Below, one piece after another: positions 50,597 through 57,946 of a DNA stretch of 64,000 nucleotides. Made by a program: the position numbers and the translations under genes. Below the pieces are notes generated by a model. That model worked only from the letters and a program-made list of their open reading frames with translations. It was not told where the DNA came from and searched no databases. The stretch covers positions 372,001 through 436,000 of the forward strand of contig JACKBN010000001.1 in NCBI GenBank assembly GCA_020634565.1, written 5' to 3'. The stretch comes from Ardenticatenaceae bacterium (lineage in GTDB: Bacteria; Chloroflexota; Anaerolineae; Promineifilales; Promineifilaceae). Every line of letters starts with the position of its first letter. Position 1 is the stretch's first letter.

Positions 50597-50666
50597 GGAC
50601 ACGGATTTACACTGATTGACACAGATAAGAAGAAAAAATCAGTGTGAATCAGCGTTTATCAGTGTC
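50597..50666. repeat. Intergenic hairpin, CACTGAT/ATCAGTG family
   Basis: GGACACGGATTTACACTGAT and ATCAGCGTTTATCAGTGTCC enclose ACAGATAAG and an A-rich loop. It lies between lutA and lutB. Confidence 0.75.
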
Positions 50667-50682
50667 CCATTCTGGAAAAATT

Positions 50683-52080
50683 ATGAAAGTTCAGTCGAAC
50701 AACTTCATCCCGGCGGCCCGAATTGCGATCAATGATCCGGATTTGCAAACGGCCGTTTCTGCCGGAACTCATTCAGCCTTCACCAAACGACAGGCCGCCA
50801 TGTTTGCCAACGGCGAAGCCCACGGCCAGGCGATGCGGCAGCAAGCGGCGGCCATCAAGCGGCACGTGCTCAACAACCTGCCCGATTTGCTGGAACAGGC
50901 CGAGGCCAACATGCAGGCCAACGGCATCCAGGTGCTGTGGGCAGCGGATGCCGCCGCCGCCAACCAGCACGTTTTGGACATTGCCCAACGGCACGACGTG
51001 CGCGCCGCGGTGAAAGCCAAGAGCATGATGACGGAGGAAACCGGTCTGAATCATGTGCTGGAAGCCGCCAACATCGACGTGCTGGAGACTGATTTGGGCG
51101 AGTACATCGTGCAACTTGGCGCAGAAACACCCAGTCACATCGTGGCTCCCATCGTGCACAAAACCAAAGAAAGCATTCGCGATTTGCTCATCGCCAAAGC
51201 GAACATGCCCCCCACCGATGACACCAACGAGATGACCTATTTTGCCCGTGAAAAATTGCGGCAAAAGTTCCTGGCGGCCGACATGGGCATCTCCGGCGGC
51301 AACTTTATTTTGGCAGAAACTGGCTCTGTTTGCCTTGTCTCCAACGAGGGCAACATTCGCCTGACAACGAGCCTGCCTCGGGTGCACGTGGCGCTGGTGG
51401 GCATCGAGAAAATTGTGCCCACCGTGGCCGATTACGCCACGCTGACCCAGGTGCTGCCGCGCAGCGCCACCGGCCAGGCGATGACGGTGTACACGCACAT
51501 GGTCAACGGCCCGCGCCAGCCCGGCGAAACGGATGGCCCAGAGCATGTGTACGTAATTTTGGTAGATAACGGCCGTTCCGACATCTACACCTCCTCTTAC
51601 ACCGAAGCGCTCGCCTGCATCCGCTGCGGCGCTTGTTTGAACGGCTGCCCCGTCTATCAGGTCACCGGCGGCCACGCCTACGGTTGGGTTTATCCCGGCC
51701 CGATTGGCGCGGTTGTCACCCCGCTGCTCACGGGACTGGAAAACGCCAGCCCGCTGCCCCACGCCAGCAGCCTGTGTGGCATGTGCAAGGCAGTTTGTCC
51801 GGTGGACATCAACATCCCCCGTATGCTGCTCGATTTGCGCCATGAACTGGTGCAACGCGGCCTGAGCGACACGATTTGGAACGTGGGGATGAAGGCATGG
51901 GCGTTTGGCAACGGGTCGTCGGGACGGTTTGTCTTTGGCGGCAAGGTGGCAGCCAGAGCAACCAATCTGTTGCAGCCCAAATCGCTGCCGGGGCCGCTGG
52001 GCGGCTGGACCAAGTACCGCGCCACGCCCAAATTTGCACCTAAATCGTTTCACCAGCTGTGGCAAGAGCGAGAGAAATAA
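50683..52080 (+). CDS. lutB: L-lactate dehydrogenase complex subunit LutB (iron-sulfur protein)
   Basis: 465 residues from the ATG at 50683; an upstream in-frame start would lie in the hairpin repeat. N-terminal LUD domain, then two 4Fe-4S motifs, CIRCGACLNGCP (Cys 312 region) and CGMCKAVCPVD (Cys 365 region). GISGGNFILAETGSVCLVSNEGNIRLTTSLPR is a family hallmark. Electron carrier between LutA/LutC and the quinone pool. ACGGCCGT lies near the start (TAV) and again in NGRSDIY. Confidence 0.92.
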   Translation: MKVQSNNFIPAARIAINDPDLQTAVSAGTHSAFTKRQAAMFANGEAHGQAMRQQAAAIKRHVLNNLPDLLEQAEANMQANGIQVLWAADAAAANQHVLDIAQRHDVRAAVKAKSMMTEETGLNHVLEAANIDVLETDLGEYIVQLGAETPSHIVAPIVHKTKESIRDLLIAKANMPPTDDTNEMTYFAREKLRQKFLAADMGISGGNFILAETGSVCLVSNEGNIRLTTSLPRVHVALVGIEKIVPTVADYATLTQVLPRSATGQAMTVYTHMVNGPRQPGETDGPEHVYVILVDNGRSDIYTSSYTEALACIRCGACLNGCPVYQVTGGHAYGWVYPGPIGAVVTPLLTGLENASPLPHASSLCGMCKAVCPVDINIPRMLLDLRHELVQRGLSDTIWNVGMKAWAFGNGSSGRFVFGGKVAARATNLLQPKSLPGPLGGWTKYRATPKFAPKSFHQLWQEREK

Positions 52081-52083
52081 CCA

Positions 52084-52142
52084 GCCGCAGATTACGCAGA
52101 TTACGCAGATTTTTGATCCGCGTTATCTGCGTTTATCCGCGT
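52084..52142. repeat. Intergenic hairpin, GCAGATTACGCAG/CTGCGTTATCCGCG family
   Basis: Direct copies of GCAGATTAC on the left, then AT-rich loop and CGCGTTATCTGCGTTTATCC on the right. It lies between lutB and the frameshifted lutC. Confidence 0.7.
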
Positions 52143-52164
52143 CCCAATCTGATCAGGAGGGACA

Positions 52165-52808
52165 ATGAGTAGTCGAGAGCAAATTTTAGGCAAGCTACGG
52201 CAAGGGAAACGGCCGTTTCCCCACATCCACCCCCCCAAGAGCATCTGCACATGGTGCCGCTGGCGGATACCTCGCCGGACGCTTTGTACGGCCGTTTCCT
52301 CCAGGAAGCGGAACAGGCCGCGTGTGTGGTGCATCAGGCAGCGGATGCCGAGGCAGCGATTGCCGCAATTTTAGAGATTTTGGGAGAGGATACGGCCGTT
52401 TCCAGTTGGAACCCCGAACACATCCCCCTGCCCGGTCTGGCCGAAGCGCTGGACGCAGCCAACGTCGCCCGCGTGGGGCAGGACGCCAGCGTGCGTGTGG
52501 GCCTCACCGGCGTGGATGCAGCCTTGGCGGCGACGGGCAGCTTGGTGGTGATGAGTGGCAACGGCCGTCCGCGCGCCGCCTCCCTGCTGCCCCCCGTGCA
52601 CATCGCCGTGGTCGCCGCCAGCCAAATTGTGCCCGATTTAGAAAGCTGGTGGGCTGCCCAAAAAGCAGCGGGGCTGGAACACACCCGCCAGCACAGCAAC
52701 ATCGTCGTTATTACCGGCCCCAGCCGCACGGCCGATATTGCCATGCAGCTCGTCATGGGCATGCACGGCCCGCGTGAACTGCATCTCATCCTTTTAACAA
52801 ACCAATAA
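52165..52808 (+). pseudogene. lutC: L-lactate dehydrogenase complex subunit LutC, frameshifted
   Basis: Starts SSREQILGKLRQGKRPFPHIHPP and shifts frame at 52230-52236, a C run one base short; restoring one C would give HPPQEHLHMVPLADTSPD, which joins smoothly to YGRFLQEAEQAACVVH and the rest. Then VGLTGVDAALAATGSLVVMSGNGRPRAASLLPPVHI, the LUD-domain signature, and ITGPSRTADIAMQLVMGMHGPRELHL at the end. The defect in a homopolymer makes a sequencing error plausible; a genuine mutation would disable the lactate complex. Four ACGGCCGT copies lie in the gene. Confidence 0.85.
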
Positions 52809-52819
52809 AACTCGTGTAT

Positions 52820-52840
52820 GGGCAGGTCTGAGACCTGCCC
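52820..52840. repeat. Intergenic palindrome GGGCAGGTCTGAGACCTGCCC
   Basis: Perfect inverted repeat with a one-base centre, between lutC and the aldolase gene. It is followed by CTACC and differs in sequence from the GTCGGATTGG type but has the same form, tight stem and minimal loop. Confidence 0.85.
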
Positions 52841-52860
52841 CTACCGCAAATGAGGAAAAC

Positions 52861-55047
52861 ATGTCAGAAAAAGAATACAAACATGTCGATTACAACTGGG
52901 ACGACGCCGTCGCTGACCAGCTCGATCCCGTCGAGCGGCTGCGCTACCGTTCCAACATTCTGGGCGATGACCAGCGCATCACCAACACCGGCGGGGGCAA
53001 CACCTCCTCCAAAGTGATGATGACCGATCCGCTGACCGGCGAAGAGGTGGATGTGCTCTGGGTGAAAGGCTCCGGCGGCGACCTGCGCACCTCCACCCGC
53101 GCCAACTTCGCCTCGCTCTACATGGACAAGCTGCTGTCCCTGCAAGAAATTTACGACGCAGCCGAAGTCAAAGGCGTCAAAACCGAAATTGAAGACAAGA
53201 TGGTGAGCATGTACCCGCACACCACCTTCAACCTCAATCCCCGTGCCAGCTCGATTGACACGCCGCTACATGGCTTCATCCCGGCGCGGCACGTAGACCA
53301 CATGCACCCGATCTCCGCCATTGCCATTGCCGCCAGCAAAGACCAGGAGCAGCTCACCCAAGACGTGTACGGCGACGAAGTGGGCTGGGTGCCCTGGCAG
53401 CGTCCCGGCTTCGATTTGGGGCTGGTAATGGGCAACATGGCCACCGCCAATCCGCAGCTCAAGGGGCTGGTGATGGGCCAGCACGGCCTGATCAACTGGG
53501 CCGACGACGACAAGGCGTGTTACGAACTGACGCTGGACCTGATTGAAAAAGCGGCCGTTTACATCCAGGACCGCGACAAGGGTGACAAAACCTTTGGTGG
53601 TGCCAAATACCAATCGCTGCCCGAAGCGGAGCGTGAAGCGTTGTTGATTCAATTGCTGCCCACCCTGCGTGGCATGGTTTCCCAACAAAAGCGGTTCGTC
53701 GGCACGGTGCACATCACCGACAGCGTACTGGAATTTGTCAACAGCCACGATGCCACCCGCCTAGCCGAGATTGGCACGAGCTGCCCAGACCATTTCCTGC
53801 GCACCAAAATCAAGCCATTGTACGTGGATTGGAATCCGCAAACTGAAGATTTTGCCACGCTGCTCAGCAAGCTGGAGAGTGGCCTGGCCGCCTACCGCGA
53901 CGATTACGCCGCGTACTATGCAGCGTGCAAACACGACAACTCCCCCGCCATGCGCGACCCAAATCCGACTGTGATTCTGATCCCCGGCGTGGGGCTGATT
54001 GCCTGGGGCAAAAACAAGAGCGAGAGTCGCGTCACGGCCGAATTTTACTCGCTGGCCATCCGCGTCATGCGCGCCTCGGAAGCGATTAGCGAATACCAGG
54101 GCTTGCCCCGGCAAGAGGCGTTCGACATCGAATATTGGCTGCTGGAAGAGGCAAAATTGCAGCGCATGCCCCCAGAAAAAGAGCTGGCGCGCAACATCGT
54201 GATTGTGGTGGGTGCGGGCAGCGGCATTGGCAAGGCGACGGCGCACCGCGTGGCCCAAGAAGGGGCGCATGTGGTCTGTGTGGATTTGAACGGGGAAGCG
54301 GCGCAGGAAACGGCCGTTGAACTCACCAACAAATACGGCATGGGCATCGGCGTGGCCGGTACGGGCATCTCGGCCTGTGGCCCGGCCATTGGCCTGGGTG
54401 CAGACATCACCAACCGCGAATCAGTGCAGGCGATGCTGAACCAGGTGATTCTAGCCTATGGCGGCATCGACAACGTGATTGTGACTGCGGGTGTGTTTGT
54501 GCCACCGACGAAAGACGGCCGTGTCACCGACCCCCAATGGGACCTAACCTTCGCCGTGAATGTGAAGGGTGGCTATCTGGTGGCTGATGAAGCGCGGAAG
54601 ATTTGGGAAGCACAGCAGTTGCCCGGCACGTTGGTGCTGACGACGAGCGTCAATGCGGCCGTCGCCAAAAAAGGGTCCGTCGCTTACGACACCAGCAAAG
54701 CGGCCGCCAATCATCTGGTGCGCGAGCTGGCCATTGAGCTTTCGCCACTGGTGCGGGTAAATGGGCTGGCTCCGGCCACCGTGGTGGAAGGCAGCAGCAT
54801 GTTCCCCCGCGACCGCGTCATCAGTTCGCTGGTGAAGTACAACATTGCCCACGATGAAAGTGAAGAGACGGACGCCCTGCGCGACAAGCTGGCCAACTTC
54901 TACGCCCAGCGCACGCTGACCAAATCCCCCATCACCCTGGCTGATCAGGCAGAAGCGGCGTATCTACTCACCAGCAGCAAGCTCAGCAAAACCACCGGAC
55001 AGGTCATCAGCGTGGATGGTGGGCTACACGAGGCGTTTTTACGGTAA
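52861..55047 (+). CDS. rhaD: Bifunctional rhamnulose-1-phosphate aldolase / short-chain dehydrogenase
   Basis: 728 residues. N-terminal class II aldolase/adducin domain (about 20-400): TNTGGGNTSSKV, HGFIPARHVDHMHP (Zn His at about 137-150) and HGLINWADDD. C-terminal SDR domain (about 445-728): IVVGAGSGIGKAT (glycine motif around 451-457), CVDLNGEAAQE, SVNAAV with YDTSKAAANH (Tyr/Lys near 608). It cleaves L-rhamnulose-1-P into DHAP and L-lactaldehyde, then oxidises or reduces the lactaldehyde. The fused form replaces the separate E. coli RhaD and FucO/AldA. It matches the RhaEW type I know from Bacilli and Chloroflexi. Confidence 0.92.
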   Translation: MSEKEYKHVDYNWDDAVADQLDPVERLRYRSNILGDDQRITNTGGGNTSSKVMMTDPLTGEEVDVLWVKGSGGDLRTSTRANFASLYMDKLLSLQEIYDAAEVKGVKTEIEDKMVSMYPHTTFNLNPRASSIDTPLHGFIPARHVDHMHPISAIAIAASKDQEQLTQDVYGDEVGWVPWQRPGFDLGLVMGNMATANPQLKGLVMGQHGLINWADDDKACYELTLDLIEKAAVYIQDRDKGDKTFGGAKYQSLPEAEREALLIQLLPTLRGMVSQQKRFVGTVHITDSVLEFVNSHDATRLAEIGTSCPDHFLRTKIKPLYVDWNPQTEDFATLLSKLESGLAAYRDDYAAYYAACKHDNSPAMRDPNPTVILIPGVGLIAWGKNKSESRVTAEFYSLAIRVMRASEAISEYQGLPRQEAFDIEYWLLEEAKLQRMPPEKELARNIVIVVGAGSGIGKATAHRVAQEGAHVVCVDLNGEAAQETAVELTNKYGMGIGVAGTGISACGPAIGLGADITNRESVQAMLNQVILAYGGIDNVIVTAGVFVPPTKDGRVTDPQWDLTFAVNVKGGYLVADEARKIWEAQQLPGTLVLTTSVNAAVAKKGSVAYDTSKAAANHLVRELAIELSPLVRVNGLAPATVVEGSSMFPRDRVISSLVKYNIAHDESEETDALRDKLANFYAQRTLTKSPITLADQAEAAYLLTSSKLSKTTGQVISVDGGLHEAFLR

Positions 55048-55065
55048 GGCTTTTTGGCTTATTAA

Positions 55066-55145
55066 AAACATGGTCATCTTTTTGTTAAACTTTTTCATTC
55101 ACGGTATGCTAATCGTGCAAAGACAAACGGAAGATGACCATGTTT
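55066..55145 (+). promoter_or_regulatory. Promoter within a 15-bp inverted repeat ahead of the DUF624 gene
   Basis: TTGTTA (55082-55087), 17 bases, TATGCT (55105-55110). AAACATGGTCATCTT (55066-55080) is perfectly complementary to AAGATGACCATGTTT (55131-55145); the right arm holds part of the ribosome site and the start codon. Read-through RNA from the aldolase gene would fold the two together and hide the start, but RNA from this promoter lacks the left arm. Confidence 0.6.
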
Positions 55146-55796
55146 AAACAAAGCAGCAGCTCGCAATTTGATTTCCTTGAATTTTTTAATACGCTAACCA
55201 ATTTCATCCTGTTTAACATGCTGTGGCTGGGTGGTTCGTTGTTTATTGTGACGATTCCAGCGGTAACGGCCGCTTTGTTTGCCTCTGTTGCGCCGTGGGC
55301 ACGGGGACAATCGCCCGATACGCCGCTGGTTACCTTTTGGCAGGCGATTCGTCGCTACTGGCTGCGGGCAACGGTTTTGGGCGTGATTGATTTCTTTCTG
55401 GCAGGATTGGTTGCCTTAAACCTGTACATCATTGGGCGGGCCGGCTTTGAGCAGTTTATTTTTGTGCCCGCCTTTATCCTTACCTCTTTTTTTGGCCTGT
55501 TCCTCATTCTGGCCAATGTTTATTTGTGGCCCCTGCTCGTGACGCTGGACCAACCTCTGCGCAGCTGGCTAAAAAATGGGCTGCGGCTGACGATGGCTCA
55601 CGCTTTTTGGGGGATTTTGGTGGCCGTTGTGGCGTTGATTCCAATGGCTATCGGCACGCTTTTGCCCCGATTTATATTCCTCACCGTGTCCTTTGCGGGT
55701 TCGGCGCTGCTGACTTATTGGGGTGCCTGGCGCGTGATCCAGCGATACCTGGATGAGGAAGACCGCGCGGCGCTGGGCCTCGTTGAGGAAACATGA
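55140..55796 (+). CDS. DUF624 (YesL-like) membrane protein
   Basis: About 218 residues. I take the ATG at 55140 (GGAAG six bases upstream) over the one at 55134. Five or six hydrophobic helices, with FFNTLTNFILFNMLWLGGSLFIVTIPAVTAALFA at the start, typical of DUF624 proteins found in sugar-utilisation operons beside ABC importers in Firmicutes and Chloroflexota. Its role is unknown, possibly assisting transport or sensing. Its stop overlaps the gluconokinase start by four bases. Confidence 0.8.
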   Translation: MFKQSSSSQFDFLEFFNTLTNFILFNMLWLGGSLFIVTIPAVTAALFASVAPWARGQSPDTPLVTFWQAIRRYWLRATVLGVIDFFLAGLVALNLYIIGRAGFEQFIFVPAFILTSFFGLFLILANVYLWPLLVTLDQPLRSWLKNGLRLTMAHAFWGILVAVVALIPMAIGTLLPRFIFLTVSFAGSALLTYWGAWRVIQRYLDEEDRAALGLVEET

Positions 55797-56314
55797 GCCA
55801 CGCGCCAGAAACAGAAACTCTCGCCAAAGTTTACATCGTCATGGGCGTCTCTGGTTGTGGCAAGACCACCATTGGTCAGGCTCTGGCAGAAAAGCTAAAG
55901 GCCCCTTTTTATGATGGCGATGATTTTCATCCGCCAGCAAATGTGGAAAAGATGGCTAGCGGCACCCCCCTTAACGATGATGATCGGGCGCCCTGGCTGG
56001 CCCGGCTGCATGACCTGCTGGTTGATCATGTGCTGCAGGGCGAAACGGCCGTTCTGGCCTGTTCTGCCCTCAAAAAGAAGTACCGCACCCAGCTGCGCGG
56101 CGGGTACGACAGCATCCAGTTCATCTATCTGGACGGCAGCTTTGACTTGATTTGGCAGCGCATGTCCCAGCGAAAAGATCATTACATGAAGGCGGAAATG
56201 CTCCAGAGCCAGTTTGATACGTTGGAACGGCCGTCCGCCATCGACGCCTTCACCATTTCCATCGACCAACCCGTTGCCCACATCCTCGACCAAATCCTGC
56301 GCAATATCCCCTAA
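55793..56314 (+). CDS. gntK: Gluconokinase-family small sugar kinase
   Basis: 173 residues. P-loop GVSGCGKTT (18-26), FYDGDDFHPPANVEKMASGTPLNDDDRAPWL (the substrate-binding stretch of GntK), ACSALKKKYRTQLR, and QFDTLERP near the end are all family-typical. It phosphorylates D-gluconate to 6-phosphogluconate in known members. In this cluster, where no rhamnulokinase is visible, a different sugar cannot be ruled out, but GntK folds are not known to act on rhamnulose. Co-translated with the DUF624 gene. Confidence 0.9.
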   Translation: MSHAPETETLAKVYIVMGVSGCGKTTIGQALAEKLKAPFYDGDDFHPPANVEKMASGTPLNDDDRAPWLARLHDLLVDHVLQGETAVLACSALKKKYRTQLRGGYDSIQFIYLDGSFDLIWQRMSQRKDHYMKAEMLQSQFDTLERPSAIDAFTISIDQPVAHILDQILRNIP

Positions 56315-56410
56315 TCATTTTGAAATTTCTGTCATCTGGTAGATGATACGCTTTCCCTGCTTTGGCAGGACTCAGCTTCTATATTCACGCCAGAAAATGG
56401 AGAGTTTGCG

Positions 56411-57892
56411 ATGATTGAAAACGGGAAATTATTGAACTACATCGGCGGCAAGTGGCAGCGCGCAACGGGCGACAGCTACCTGGATGTGGAAAATCCAGCC
56501 ACGACCGAAATCATGGTGCAGGTGCCGCTCTCCACCGCCGCTGATGTGGACCAGGCAGCCCAGGCGGCGGCCCAAGCCTTTGGCGACTGGCGGCAAACGC
56601 CCGCCGGTGAGCGCATCCAATATTTGTTCAAAATGAAGCAGGTGCTGGAAGATCATTTTGAGGAGATTGCCCAACTCATCACCCAGGAATGTGGCAAAAC
56701 AATTGGCGAATCGCGCGGGGAGCTGGTGCGGGCCATCGAAAATGTGGAGGTCGCCTGCGGTATTCCCAAGCTGATGCAGGGCGATTTTTCCGAAGATATC
56801 GCCAGCGGCATTGATGAAATTATGATTCGCCAGCCGGTGGGCGTGGCCGCTGCCGTGGTGCCCTTCAACTTCCCCGGTATGATTGCCTTCTGGTTTTTGC
56901 CCTACGCCATCGCCTGCGGCAACACCTACATCATCAAGCCGTCAGAGAAAGTGCCGCAGACGCTACATTACATCATGACCCTGTTCGCGGAGCATCTGGA
57001 TTTGCCGCCCGGCGTGCTCAATCTGGTGCACGGCGACAAGGTGGTGGTGGATGCCTTGCTGGCGCATCCCACGGTGCGAGCGATTAGTTTTGTTGGCTCT
57101 ACGCCGGTGGCCCGCTACATCTATGCGCAAGGCGCCAAATATGGCAAGCGGGTGCAGGCCCAGGGCGGCGCGAAAAATCCCATCATCATTTTGCCAGACG
57201 CAGACATGGAAATGACGACGCGCATCGCGGCCGATTCGGCTTTTGGCTGTGCCGGGCAGCGCTGCCTGGCGGCGTCTTTGGCTATCACCGTGGGGGATGC
57301 GCGCCACACCTTTACGGAGGCGATGGCGGATACGGCCGTTTCTCGCACAGTGGGCTATGGGTTAGATGAAAGCGTACAGATGGGCACCGTGATCAACCAG
57401 CAAAGCGTGACGCGCATCGAGGGGCTGATCCAGAAAGGGGCTGATGAAGGGGCGACGGTGTTGGTAGACGGCCGTAACGCCCAAATCAGCGGCTACGAGA
57501 AGGGCAGCTTTGTTCGCCCCACCATCCTGCAAAACGTGGCGCCGGGCAGCGAGATTGCCCGCACCGAGATTTTTGGCCCGGTGCTGAGTTTGATGCACGC
57601 CACCACCATCGACGAGGCGATTGCTTTTGTGAACAGCGGCCAGTATGGCAACATGGCCTGCCTGTTCACCAACAGCGGCCACGATGCGCGTAAGTTTCGC
57701 TACGAAGCCCAGGCGGGCAACATCGGCATCAACGTGGGCGTGGCCGCACCGATGGCCTTCTTCCCGTTCAGCGGCTGGAAGGAGAGCTTTTTTGGTACGC
57801 TGCACGGGCAGAGCAATCACGCGGTGGAATTTTTCACGCAAACCAAAGTGGTGGTGGAGCGCTGGCCCAAGGAGTGGTCGCGCACGTTTTAA
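56411..57892 (+). CDS. mmsA: CoA-acylating methylmalonate-semialdehyde dehydrogenase-like aldehyde dehydrogenase
   Basis: 493 residues, ALDH fold. Catalytic Cys at about 285 in GCAGQRC; cofactor region VPFNFPGMIAFWFLPYAIACGNTYIIKPSEKVP; RVQAQGGAKNPIIILPDA shows Asn where ordinary ALDHs have the general-base Glu, as in the CoA-dependent methylmalonate-semialdehyde enzymes. Possible reactions here are methylmalonate- or malonate-semialdehyde to propionyl- or acetyl-CoA. An alternative is oxidation of an aldehyde from sugar cleavage. Follows gntK by 96 bases; ends in a strong bidirectional terminator that closes the long plus-strand run. Confidence 0.88.
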   Translation: MIENGKLLNYIGGKWQRATGDSYLDVENPATTEIMVQVPLSTAADVDQAAQAAAQAFGDWRQTPAGERIQYLFKMKQVLEDHFEEIAQLITQECGKTIGESRGELVRAIENVEVACGIPKLMQGDFSEDIASGIDEIMIRQPVGVAAAVVPFNFPGMIAFWFLPYAIACGNTYIIKPSEKVPQTLHYIMTLFAEHLDLPPGVLNLVHGDKVVVDALLAHPTVRAISFVGSTPVARYIYAQGAKYGKRVQAQGGAKNPIIILPDADMEMTTRIAADSAFGCAGQRCLAASLAITVGDARHTFTEAMADTAVSRTVGYGLDESVQMGTVINQQSVTRIEGLIQKGADEGATVLVDGRNAQISGYEKGSFVRPTILQNVAPGSEIARTEIFGPVLSLMHATTIDEAIAFVNSGQYGNMACLFTNSGHDARKFRYEAQAGNIGINVGVAAPMAFFPFSGWKESFFGTLHGQSNHAVEFFTQTKVVVERWPKEWSRTF

Positions 57893-57912
57893 GGCGGCAC
57901 AGATGAATGCAG

Positions 57913-57946
57913 AAAAACGCTGATTTTCCCCTAAATCAGCGTTTTT
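57913..57946. terminator. Bidirectional terminator between mmsA and the lipoprotein gene
   Basis: AAAAACGCTGATTT and AAATCAGCGTTTTT, perfect 14-bp arms with a six-base loop, A tract on one side and T tract on the other. It serves the convergent genes on both strands. Confidence 0.92.

Noticed and set aside
50773..52065. 430-codon minus-strand open frame
   Set aside because: Antisense shadow of lutB, which has clear iron-sulfur motifs; the reversed frame has no recognisable domain.
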